This document shows, piece by piece, positions 27,676 to 36,600 of a stretch of 64,000 nucleotides of DNA (position 1 is its first letter; each line of letters opens with the position of its first letter). The stretch lies in the NCBI RefSeq assembly GCF_002836255.1, contig NZ_PJAU01000059.1, positions 62,001 through 126,000 of the forward strand, in the 5' to 3' direction. This DNA comes from Colwellia sp. 75C3. GTDB lineage: Bacteria; Pseudomonadota; Gammaproteobacteria; Enterobacterales; Alteromonadaceae. A program made the position numbers and the translations under genes. A model generated the notes under the pieces. That model was given only the letters and a program-made list of their open reading frames with translations, ran no database searches and was not told the origin of the DNA.

Positions 27676-28809
27676 ATGTCTATAAAAAAAACATATGTCA
27701 CAACAGTTAAACCATTTGAGCTATCCCAAAAGGAAAAGCTTGGTGAGAAATGGCTTTTATTAGAAAGTGATTCTGATTGTAGTGTTTTTTTATCTTGGCA
27801 TTGGATAGGCAATTGGCTTGATTTAGTGACTGATAAACTGTTCCTTGTAGAGGCATATCGTGATGATCAAGTTGTAGGTTTAGGCTTTTTTGTTGAAAAA
27901 ACGAGAAAAATTTTTGGCTGCTTTACAGTAAAACAATGGTGGCTACATCGAACAGGGGATCAGCAACAAGATCAAATATGGGTCGAGTATAATGATTTTC
28001 TGCTAGATGAGTCTTGTTCTGTAGTTGTTAGAGAAGAAATGGTTAAGGCTGTAGCTGACTTTGACCCATCGGTAAAAGAAGTCATTATAGGTTTGTCGGC
28101 CAGTGAAAAACTTGATTTTTTTACAGAGTCTTTTGCTAAATTAAATTTTTTAGCAACAACTGCTGTTGAAACTAACGGTTATCTAGCTTCCTTATCGTGC
28201 ATTAATGGTGATTATTTAAATAAAACTCTTTCTAAAAATACCCGCCTGCAAATATCCAGAAGTAAAAAAATATTACAGAGCCAAGGACAGTTAAGTTTTG
28301 AGGTATTTTCAAGCCCTCAAAAACTCGTTGAGTTATACCCTAAAATTGCCAGTATTCATATTGATAAATGGCAAGCGACCAATGAAGGTAGTGGTTTTTC
28401 AAATCCACTATTTGAAGACTTTCATCAATCAATGGCCCTTAACAATACCAACAATATGGTGCAAATTGCCGTATTAACGTTAAATGAAGCCGAACTGGGT
28501 TATTTAGTTAATTTTGTTTATAACAACAAAGTATATTTTTATTTGTCTGCTTTGCAAAAAAGTTCAGATAATAAAATTAAAATAGGGCTGACTTTACACT
28601 CTGAAGCAATGAAACATTATGCTGAACTAGGGATTGAGTCTTATGATTTTCTTGGTGGCGAAGCACGATACAAAAAATCATTATCTAATGAAAAATCCAG
28701 ATTGGAAATGAAATGCTTTTATCGAAATGAGTTTATTTTGCGTTTTGAAAGCCAGTTGAAAAAATTTAAAATGAGAACAATTCAAATATTTACTAAGTAT
28801 TTGAAGTAG
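27676..28809 (+). CDS. GNAT/BioF2-like acetyltransferase domain protein
   Basis: A 377-residue protein of the FemAB/BioF2-like acyltransferase group often found with cellulose and EPS genes (CelD-type). N-terminal SVFLSWHWIGNWLDLV and the central NTRLQISRSKKILQSQGQLSFEVF are characteristic. The C-terminal domain includes YDFLGGEARYKKSLSNEKSRLE, the usual end of the GNAT fold here. Its acyl donor and acceptor are unknown. The ATG at 27676 is preferred over the TTG one codon earlier. The gene is separated from ManC by about 160 bases. It is a second member of the wider family seen at 5563-6615. Confidence 0.83.
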   Translation: MSIKKTYVTTVKPFELSQKEKLGEKWLLLESDSDCSVFLSWHWIGNWLDLVTDKLFLVEAYRDDQVVGLGFFVEKTRKIFGCFTVKQWWLHRTGDQQQDQIWVEYNDFLLDESCSVVVREEMVKAVADFDPSVKEVIIGLSASEKLDFFTESFAKLNFLATTAVETNGYLASLSCINGDYLNKTLSKNTRLQISRSKKILQSQGQLSFEVFSSPQKLVELYPKIASIHIDKWQATNEGSGFSNPLFEDFHQSMALNNTNNMVQIAVLTLNEAELGYLVNFVYNNKVYFYLSALQKSSDNKIKIGLTLHSEAMKHYAELGIESYDFLGGEARYKKSLSNEKSRLEMKCFYRNEFILRFESQLKKFKMRTIQIFTKYLK

Positions 28810-28970
28810 TGCTTTTTACTATACGCTTTCAATCATGATGCATTATCCCATTTATAACTTATAAAATATCGTGAAGAAAGCACTGTGTATGCTATTTTAC
28901 TCTTCATTAGTATCGTTTACTATAACCGCATTACTTTCTATGAAACTTCAATCTCATCAACGGAATAAAT

Positions 28971-30404
28971 ATGAGCACAACAACTAACATGTCTTCAGTA
29001 ACTATTTTCCCAACAATAATGTGTGGTGGTAGTGGTACACGCCTTTGGCCACTTTCTCGCGCACTTTTTCCTAAGCAGTTTTTACCGTTAGTTAACGATA
29101 CCAGTATGTTGCAAGATACATTATTACGCTTGCCTAAAAACAGTCGTGAGCCTGTTTTCATTTGTAATGAAGAGCATCGTTTTTTAGTAGCAGAACAAGT
29201 CCGACAATTATCTCAAGATCAAAGCAGCATATTGCTTGAGCCTGAAGGACGAAATACTGCGCCCGCAGTTGCGCTAGCGGCAATTAATGCCTTAGAAAAA
29301 GATGAAGATGCTTTGTTATTGGTATTAGCAGCCGATCATGTAATTCAAGACACAGCCGCTTTCCATCAAGCGGTTGAGCAAGCTAGTATTGCAGCACAAC
29401 AAGGACAGCTAGTTACCTTTGGTATTGTGCCCACTCATGCCGAGACTGGTTATGGCTATATTAAAAAGGGCAATGAGCAAAGCTCAGGTACTTTTGATGT
29501 TGCACAATTTGTTGAGAAGCCTAAACAGGACGTAGCGGATGAATATTTAGCCTCAGGTGATTACCTGTGGAATAGCGGTATGTTTTTATTTAAAGCCTCG
29601 CGCTATTTAGAAGAGCTGGCTAAACACCGTAGTGATATTTTAGAAAATTGTCAGAAAGCTATGAAAGGGGTTGAGCAAGATCTTGATTTTCTTCGTCCAA
29701 ACAAGACTGACTTCTTAGCTTGCGCCAGTGAGTCAATTGATTATGCGGTAATGGAGAAAACTGACTCTGCAGTAGTTATTCCGCTTGATGCCGGTTGGAG
29801 TGATGTGGGCTCTTATTCTGCCTTGTGGGAAGTATGTGAGCAAAATGAAGACAAGAATGTTTTAAAAGGTGATGTAATCGCTCAGCAAACAACTAACAGC
29901 TATATTCATAGCCAAAATAGGCTAATAGCGACTGTTGGAGTTGATAATTTAGTGATTATTGATACGCCAGATGCCGTATTAGTTGCCAATAAAGATAAAG
30001 TACAAGAAGTTAAGAAAATTGTTGAGCAACTGAAGAAAGAGCAACGATCTGAAGCCGTTATTCATCGAGAAGTTTATCGCCCTTGGGGTAAGTACGACAG
30101 TGTTGATTCAGGCGAACGTTTTCAAGTAAAACGTATTACCGTTAAACCCGGCGCTAAGTTATCAGTACAAATGCATCATCATCGAGCAGAGCATTGGATT
30201 ATTGTTTCAGGTACAGCGAAAGTGACTATTGATGATAGCACTGTATTATTAAGTGAAAACCAATCAGCTTATATTCCTATTGGCGCTGTTCATGCGTTAG
30301 AAAACCCAGGTAAACTACCGTTAGAGATGATTGAAGTGCAATCGGGCAGTTATTTAGGTGAAGATGATATTGTTCGTTTTGAAGATAAATACGGACGAGC
30401 TTAG
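28971..30404 (+). CDS. manC: Mannose-1-phosphate guanylyltransferase / mannose-6-phosphate isomerase
   Basis: A 477-residue bifunctional enzyme of the ManC/AlgA/CpsB type. The nucleotidyltransferase domain shows [32 protein letters not shown] and QFVEKP. The C-terminal cupin (about residues 360-470) has RPWGKY, the metal ligands in [17 protein letters not shown], and AVHALENPG. It makes GDP-mannose from mannose-1-phosphate and can interconvert fructose-6-P and mannose-6-P, supplying GDP-mannose (or GDP-fucose and relatives) for the EPS. Length is normal. A weak ribosome site (ACGGA) precedes the first ATG; a second ATG six codons later is also possible. It is the last clear EPS gene. Confidence 0.95.
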   Translation: MSTTTNMSSVTIFPTIMCGGSGTRLWPLSRALFPKQFLPLVNDTSMLQDTLLRLPKNSREPVFICNEEHRFLVAEQVRQLSQDQSSILLEPEGRNTAPAVALAAINALEKDEDALLLVLAADHVIQDTAAFHQAVEQASIAAQQGQLVTFGIVPTHAETGYGYIKKGNEQSSGTFDVAQFVEKPKQDVADEYLASGDYLWNSGMFLFKASRYLEELAKHRSDILENCQKAMKGVEQDLDFLRPNKTDFLACASESIDYAVMEKTDSAVVIPLDAGWSDVGSYSALWEVCEQNEDKNVLKGDVIAQQTTNSYIHSQNRLIATVGVDNLVIIDTPDAVLVANKDKVQEVKKIVEQLKKEQRSEAVIHREVYRPWGKYDSVDSGERFQVKRITVKPGAKLSVQMHHHRAEHWIIVSGTAKVTIDDSTVLLSENQSAYIPIGAVHALENPGKLPLEMIEVQSGSYLGEDDIVRFEDKYGRA

Positions 30405-30413
30405 TCAAAGTCT

Positions 30414-30441
30414 TGGTGCGTCATATAAATTATAGGCGCAC
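30414..30441. repeat. Hairpin after manC
   Basis: An 8-bp stem (ggtgcgtc / ggcgcacc, one G-U pair on each reading) with an AT-rich loop sits just after manC and before the convergent gene. No T run follows, so it is at best a weak terminator. Confidence 0.4.
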
Positions 30442-30457
30442 CGATTTCACTATTTAT

Positions 30458-31189
30458 TCACTCTTCAGCCACCTGCACATAATTATCCCCACAAGAAAAA
30501 GCAATTAACCGGCTAAGTTGCGTTAAGCTGTAGCCACTTTCACTTTGTAATTTATTAAAATGTGCTTGTATTGCTGTTAAGCTTTTTTTACTTTGTAAAC
30601 CACCATCAATGACTTGCTGTGCCCTTAAGTAAGCTTCCACATCACTGCTTAAAATAAAAGTATCCTTACCTAATAATCTCAACGCGTATGGGCCGGTATT
30701 ACCGCCTAAGCGTTGGCCGTGTTTTTTTAGGTGCGCCCATAAGCCAATAATATCTTCACTTGGCCAATCATGGATGAATTGTGCGAAGCTTCTGTCATTA
30801 TTTTGCTGTTCGAATATCATTTGAGCATTGGCTTTTATCGTTTTTACTTTATTGTAGTTACGAATTATTTTAGGGTCAGCGGCTTTTCGTTCTAACATTT
30901 CTTCTGGCATCATCAACATTTTTTCAATATTAAAATTAAAAAAGTGCTCTTCAAAGTCAGGCCATTTATTTTCGACTACACGCCAGACAAAGCCAGATTT
31001 GAAAATTTGTTTGGTAAAAGCAGCAAGAATACGGTCATCACTTAATTCGGCGACACTTTGTTGTGCGGCTGTATCATCAAGTAGCTTTTTGCCCAGTATT
31101 TTTTTACCTAATAACAGCTCAAGTGCTTTTGTGCCGCCTTTACGCTCAGCAGCGCGTTTAAATAGTGATTTAAATGATTCGTGTTTCAT
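30458..31189 (-). CDS. tag: DNA-3-methyladenine glycosylase I-like protein
   Basis: A 243-residue base-excision repair enzyme of the Tag family, which removes 3-methyladenine from alkylated DNA. Family blocks are LLDDTAAQQSVAELSDDRILAAFTKQIFKSGFVWRVVENKWPDFEEHFFNF, then IRNYNKVKTIKANAQMIFE, and LGGNTGPYALRLLGKDTFILSSDVEAYLR near the C-terminus. It is longer than E. coli Tag (187 residues), with extra residues at the N-terminus. This fits the longer group that lacks the zinc-binding ends of Tag. It is monocistronic, convergent to manC, with a palindromic repeat between its start and the end of prlC. Confidence 0.82.
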   Translation of the reverse strand: MKHESFKSLFKRAAERKGGTKALELLLGKKILGKKLLDDTAAQQSVAELSDDRILAAFTKQIFKSGFVWRVVENKWPDFEEHFFNFNIEKMLMMPEEMLERKAADPKIIRNYNKVKTIKANAQMIFEQQNNDRSFAQFIHDWPSEDIIGLWAHLKKHGQRLGGNTGPYALRLLGKDTFILSSDVEAYLRAQQVIDGGLQSKKSLTAIQAHFNKLQSESGYSLTQLSRLIAFSCGDNYVQVAEE

Positions 31190-31238
31190 AGTTTCTTAAT
31201 TAAAATGAGTATTTTTCTGCCATTGCAAAGATCAGTAA

Positions 31239-31294
31239 GCGCGAACAAGTTCCCGCCTACGAATGAATGCCGTAGGCGGGATTTCAATCACGCA
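31239..31294 (+). repeat. REP-like palindromic repeat, copy 1
   Basis: A hairpin-forming element with arms cccgcctac (31252-31260) and gtaggcggg (31272-31280), extended on the left by gcgcgaacaagtt and on the right by atttcaatcacgca. The arms and both flanks recur, in the other orientation, at 60241-60296, while the loop differs. It lies 48 bases after the end of prlC. Confidence 0.88.
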
Positions 31295-31341
31295 TGGATC
31301 TTCGACAAAACACTTCAAAGATGACGCTATTAATGAACTGC

Positions 31342-33393
31342 TTATGCTTCAATACCACAATGACGTAATAAGGCATCTATCTCAGGTGCTCGGCCACGGA
31401 ATTTTTGGAACAATTCACTTGGCTCTTCGCTACCACCTTTTTCGAGAATATTTTGTAAGAATGACTGTCCTGTTTGCTCATTGAAAATACCTTGCTCTTC
31501 AAATAAGCCAAATGCATCAGCGGATAATACTTCAGCCCACTTGTAGCTATAATAACCGGCAGAATAACCACCACCAAAGATGTGACTAAAACCATGCTGG
31601 AAGCGATTAAATTCAGGTGCTTGTACTACTGAGTATTGAGTTCTAACATTGTCTAATACTTGTTGAATGTGTTTTTCATTGTTCACAGCTTTTGGATCAA
31701 AGCTTTCATGCATAGTGAAATCAAAGATGCTGAATTCGATCTGACGTAACATTTGCATCGCCGATTGGAAATTTTTTGCAGCTAGCATTTTATCTAGCAT
31801 TGCCTGAGGCAATGGCTCGCCACTTTCAAAGTGCCCAGAGATAAAAGCGAGTGCCTCTGGTTGCCAACACCAATTTTCTAAAAATTGGCTAGGAAGCTCT
31901 ACAGCATCCCAAGGAACACCATTAATACAAGCAACACTGCTAGCATTGATTTGGCTTAACATATGATGAATGCCATGACCAAATTCATGAAATAAGGTAA
32001 CTACCTCATTATGGGTAAATAATGCCGGATTATTGCCTACAGGGCCGTTAAAGTTACAGGTTAAATAGGCTACCGGGTATTGAATAGATCCATCAGACAG
32101 TTGACTACGACCAACGCAGACATCCATCCAAGCACCGCCACGTTTTTTCTCACGAGCATATAGATCTAGATAAAAACTACCACGTTTTTCACCAGCTTTA
32201 TCAAATATGTCATAAAAGTTAACATCGTCATGCCAAGCATCAACGCCTGCTCGGTGTGTGATAGAAAGGCCGAATAACTTATGCACTACCTCAAACAAAC
32301 CTGAGACAACCTTATCTTTGGGAAAGTAAGGACGTAGTTGTTCATCTGAAATAGCGTAACGACTTTGTTTTAATTTTTCGCTGTAATAAGCTAAATCCCA
32401 CGCTTGTAAGTTGTAGTGCTTGAATTCACTGGCGGCAAAGTCGCTAAGTTCTTTAAAGTCTTTTTTACCTTGATGTTGCGACTTAATGGCTAAATTTTCA
32501 AGAAACGCCATGACTTCATTCGTGGTGTTTGCCATTTTTGTTGCTAATGAGTGTTGAGCGAAATTGTCGAAATCAAGTAAATTAGCGAGCTCGTGTCTCA
32601 AGCTGAGTAACTCGTTCATAATACCGCTGTTATCAAATTCGTTAGCGTTAGGACCTTGATCTGAGGCACGGGTAACAAAGGCGGTATAAAGCTGCTCACG
32701 TAAGTTAGCATTGTCACAATACATCATTACTGGTAAATAACTTGGAATATCGAGGGTAAAGATAAAGCCCTGTTTTTCCTTTGCTGTAGCAAGCTCTTTA
32801 GCCGCTGCTAAAGCACTCTCAGGCAAACCGGTAAGTTCACTTTCATCTTCAATAGTAATGCTAAAAGCATGGGTGGCATCTAGCACGTTATTGCTAAAGC
32901 TTGAACTGAGTTCTGATAAGCGAGTCGCTATTTCACCGTAACGTTTTTTATCTTCATCACTTAACGCAATGCCAGATAGTTTAAAGTCGCGCAGTGCGTT
33001 GGTAATAACTTTTTGTTGCGCTATATCTAGCTGGTCAAATTGTTCACTATTTTTAACGCTAAGGTAGGCTTGATATAAACCTTCATGTTGACCAACAAAG
33101 GTGCCATATTCTGATAAAAGGGGTAGACAAGATTCATAAGCATCACGCAAGTCATCACTACTAACCACAGAGTTCATATGGGAAACCGGTGACCATAACT
33201 TAGATAACACATCATCTACTTCATCAATAGGCAATACCAAGTTGTCCCAAGTGAAGACAGTAGTATTAGCGAGTACTTGCGCAATAATTTTTTTGCAATC
33301 ACTAATGGCTTGCTCAACAGCAGGCTTTACATGTTCAGGTTTTATTTTTGAAAAGGCAGGTAGTTCGCTCGATACTAATAATGGATTGGTCAT
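31342..33393 (-). CDS. prlC: Oligopeptidase A (M3 family metallopeptidase)
   Basis: A 683-residue cytoplasmic zinc metallopeptidase that degrades short peptides, including cleaved signal peptides. The active-site motif is HEFGHGIHH within NEVVTLFHEFGHGIHHMLSQ near residue 466, with the third zinc ligand Glu in the following helix region (DAVELPSQFLENWCWQ). The N-terminus (LLVSSELPAFSKIKPEHVKPAVEQAI) is the usual start of this family and supports the ATG at 33393. Length matches E. coli OpdA/PrlC (680). It is divergent from the GGDEF-EAL gene across 266 bases. Confidence 0.95.
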   Translation of the reverse strand: MTNPLLVSSELPAFSKIKPEHVKPAVEQAISDCKKIIAQVLANTTVFTWDNLVLPIDEVDDVLSKLWSPVSHMNSVVSSDDLRDAYESCLPLLSEYGTFVGQHEGLYQAYLSVKNSEQFDQLDIAQQKVITNALRDFKLSGIALSDEDKKRYGEIATRLSELSSSFSNNVLDATHAFSITIEDESELTGLPESALAAAKELATAKEKQGFIFTLDIPSYLPVMMYCDNANLREQLYTAFVTRASDQGPNANEFDNSGIMNELLSLRHELANLLDFDNFAQHSLATKMANTTNEVMAFLENLAIKSQHQGKKDFKELSDFAASEFKHYNLQAWDLAYYSEKLKQSRYAISDEQLRPYFPKDKVVSGLFEVVHKLFGLSITHRAGVDAWHDDVNFYDIFDKAGEKRGSFYLDLYAREKKRGGAWMDVCVGRSQLSDGSIQYPVAYLTCNFNGPVGNNPALFTHNEVVTLFHEFGHGIHHMLSQINASSVACINGVPWDAVELPSQFLENWCWQPEALAFISGHFESGEPLPQAMLDKMLAAKNFQSAMQMLRQIEFSIFDFTMHESFDPKAVNNEKHIQQVLDNVRTQYSVVQAPEFNRFQHGFSHIFGGGYSAGYYSYKWAEVLSADAFGLFEEQGIFNEQTGQSFLQNILEKGGSEEPSELFQKFRGRAPEIDALLRHCGIEA

Positions 33394-33586
33394 AATGCTT
33401 AAAAATTAGTTTATGTTATTACTGATGTAAGACCTAGGGAGGCTTTATTCAAGGTAATTGAGACAATAGTTATGATATAAATTTATGTAAACAGTTGTTT
33501 TTATGTTGCCTAACCATCTGTTAATGTGATTTTATTGTGTTGAGTGAGTAAACTTGTTAATGACAACTGTTATTTTAAGTTGATGT

Positions 33587-33616
33587 TTGTTTGCACAAAT
33601 ATAAATAAGTTATACT
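33587..33616 (+). promoter_or_regulatory. Possible sigma-70 promoter for the GGDEF-EAL gene
   Basis: A TTGTTT (33587-33592) and a TATACT (33611-33616) are separated by 18 bases, 44 bases upstream of the start codon. The spacing and the -10 element are good and the -35 is imperfect. AT-rich sequence makes chance matches easy. Confidence 0.35.
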
Positions 33617-33659
33617 TTATACCTCTTTGTCTTTTTATAATTAATTCTGTTGTTGAGTG

Positions 33660-36600
33660 ATGATGCTTAAGAAATTATTTATTTCCTTTCTGCTTATACT
33701 TACTATTTTATTTGGCGCTATCGGTACGCCTAATAGTTATGCCGCAGTAACAAATCTGTCTTTAGAACACCTATCTGTTGATGATGGTTTGTCACAAGGT
33801 AGCATTATTTCAATGATCCAAGACAAAACCGGTTTCATTTGGCTAGCCACTGAAAATGGTATCAATATTTATGACGGTAATGAAGTTAGGCAATTGTCTG
33901 GGCCGGATAATAATTTTGAAAATGTTACTGTATATAATATTCTTGAAGATAATAATGGCTTGATTTGGTTAAATATTGATGGGCTAAAACTTTATAGCTA
34001 TAACCCTAAAACTGATAAATACCAACATATCCCAATAAAACTTGCCGAAGGCTTTGATTATTTCATTACAGACCTCATGCAAGATGAAGACAATAAAATG
34101 TGGGTGTTAACATCAAAAACACTTGGCTTTTATGACCAAATTACCAGTGAATATAAGCAAGTTATTGATCTAGAATCAGAGTTAGCAGGTGATTCTACAC
34201 TCTTCAAAATGTCATTACATGATGGCGTGATCTATCTAGCTTCTAAGGTAGGTATTTTTGCTTATAGCATTAAGGCTAATCACTGGAAGAAACTGCCTGA
34301 AATACAAATTGATATAACCAGCGGGCAGTCTAATATTGATAAATTGAATAAAATATATACTGTCCACGCTGATATTAATAAGACCTTATATTTAGGCTCT
34401 TACGATGGTTTCTTTGCGATAAACGTAACAGATATTAAGGGGTATATTGCAGGTGAATCCATATTACCTAACTATCAAAGGCTTATTGAAAATATGGCTG
34501 CATGGCAGACATTGTCTGATGGCGAAATGCTTTATATTGCATCAGATAAAGGCCTATATTCAGTTAATAAAGTTAATAATCACAGTGAGTTTATGTTTGG
34601 CTTTAGTGATTACTTTGACAATAGAACGAATAACAATATAACAGCAATTATTAAAGATCATCATGGTGTTTTTTGGTTAGGCTCTAATACCGTTGGTGCC
34701 TATCAATGGGACCCCAAAAGAGAATTAATTAAAAATTATAGTTATAACAAAAACAATCCGGTTAGCTTGAGTTATAACGAAGTTTGGCATGCTTTACCTG
34801 ATAACCACAATGATGATTTACTTTGGGTTGCTACCTCAAATGGCTTGAATCGAGTTGATCTCGCAACTCAGCAGGTGAAATCATTTTTAGTGAATGATGA
34901 TTCAAAGAGTATTTATACCAAAAGCTATATTAACAGCATCTATGAACTCAACTCAGAACAATTCTTACTTTATACTGCTGATGGCGTGGTCCTATTTGAT
35001 AAAAATTTAGAAAAAATAATAGCGTTACCTTTTAATGATGAAATCAATCAATTACTTGCAATACAGCAGTACGATTTGTTGAAGGAAGGGGATTTTATTT
35101 GGTTAACGAATGAAAAAGGCATTTTTAAAATAAACATAACCACGAATGAAATCGACCATTTAAGTGAAATAACAGCACTATTTCCACCTGAAAGATTGTT
35201 GTTTTTCTTAGGTAAACTACCAAATAGCGATTGGTTTTTACTAACAGGTAATGATGGTTTATGGGGATTTAATGCTAATACACGAGAATTTTTACAGCTT
35301 TATAAGTTGCCAGGTGTGTCGATTGGGGATTATACCTCTATAGATAATTGGGCAATAGATAATAATCAAGTCTTGTGGTTGAGTTTTACTGGTAAAGGAT
35401 TAATTGGTTTAACGTTACCTGACTTTAAAGAAAAGTATTTTTACCATAAAGCAAATTCTATTATCGATAATAATGTTTACGGTGTCATGGCCGATGATGC
35501 AGGAGATATCTGGTTTTCTAGTCATAATGGTTTATTTATGCTGGACTCTGATAGCCAACATATCAGTCACTTTACCCGAAAAAATGGCCTCGGAGCGACT
35601 GAGTTTAACGGTAGAGCTTATACAAAGTTAGCTGATGGTCGTTTTGTGTATGGGTCAATGGAAGGCATAAGTATCTTTGATCCATCAACACTAAAAAAAG
35701 TACACAATAGCGAAAGATTCAAAGTCCAAGTCAAAATTACCGCCGTTGAATTGTTATCCCGAAATTTAGATCTACCACTGGCTCTTGAAGATAATGCCGT
35801 TATTAATCTCAACTATGATGATGTCGGCATTCGCATTGATTTTTCTACTTTTTCTTATGGCAATGAAAAAAGCATCATTTATAAGTATCATTTAACTGGA
35901 CAAAGCAACGTTGATTATCCCGCCACCAGAGAGGGGCACATTACCTTTCCTAGTTTGGCCTCAGGTAAACATACTCTATCTATTAAAGCGAAGTCTCCTT
36001 ATACGGGTGAATACTCGGAGCCAGTGCATATTAAATTTGACGTCAACTTTGCTCCTTGGCGCTCTCCCTTAGCATTAATTTTTTATGCCATCGTATTGTT
36101 ACTCATTATGGTAACTTGGTCTCGTTACCGTAAAGCTCAGCAACAGTTGTTGCTTGATGCTCATGAGCAAGTAAAGTATCGAGAAAATCGTCTTCAGTTA
36201 GCCTTAACAGGCAGTAATAGTGAAGTCTGGGATTGGCAGGCAGATGAAGATTTAATGTTTGGTAAACGCATTGCTATCGATTTAGGTTACGTAGAAGAAG
36301 CGCTATTTTATAGTTTTGAAGAGCATGTTGCCTTGATTCATCCTGAGGACCATGATGAATTCATTCTCTGTTGGCAAATATTTATTAACAACGCCAACTT
36401 AGAGGACAATTTTTCCTGTACTTACCGTTTGAGAACATCGGATGACCAATGGCTTTGGTATAAAGATTTAGGGAAAATTGTTGCTGTTGATGCTGATAAT
36501 AAACCTACCAGAGTGACAGGCTCTTATACAAATATTACCGAGTCTCGTGCTGATGAGGAGCGTGCGCAGTATTACGGGGATGCTTTTCAGCAAACACAAG

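Noticed and set aside
2..30404. PEP-CTERM substrate proteins of the exosortase
   Set aside because: No protein in the window ends in a PEP motif followed by a membrane segment and basic tail; substrates must lie elsewhere.
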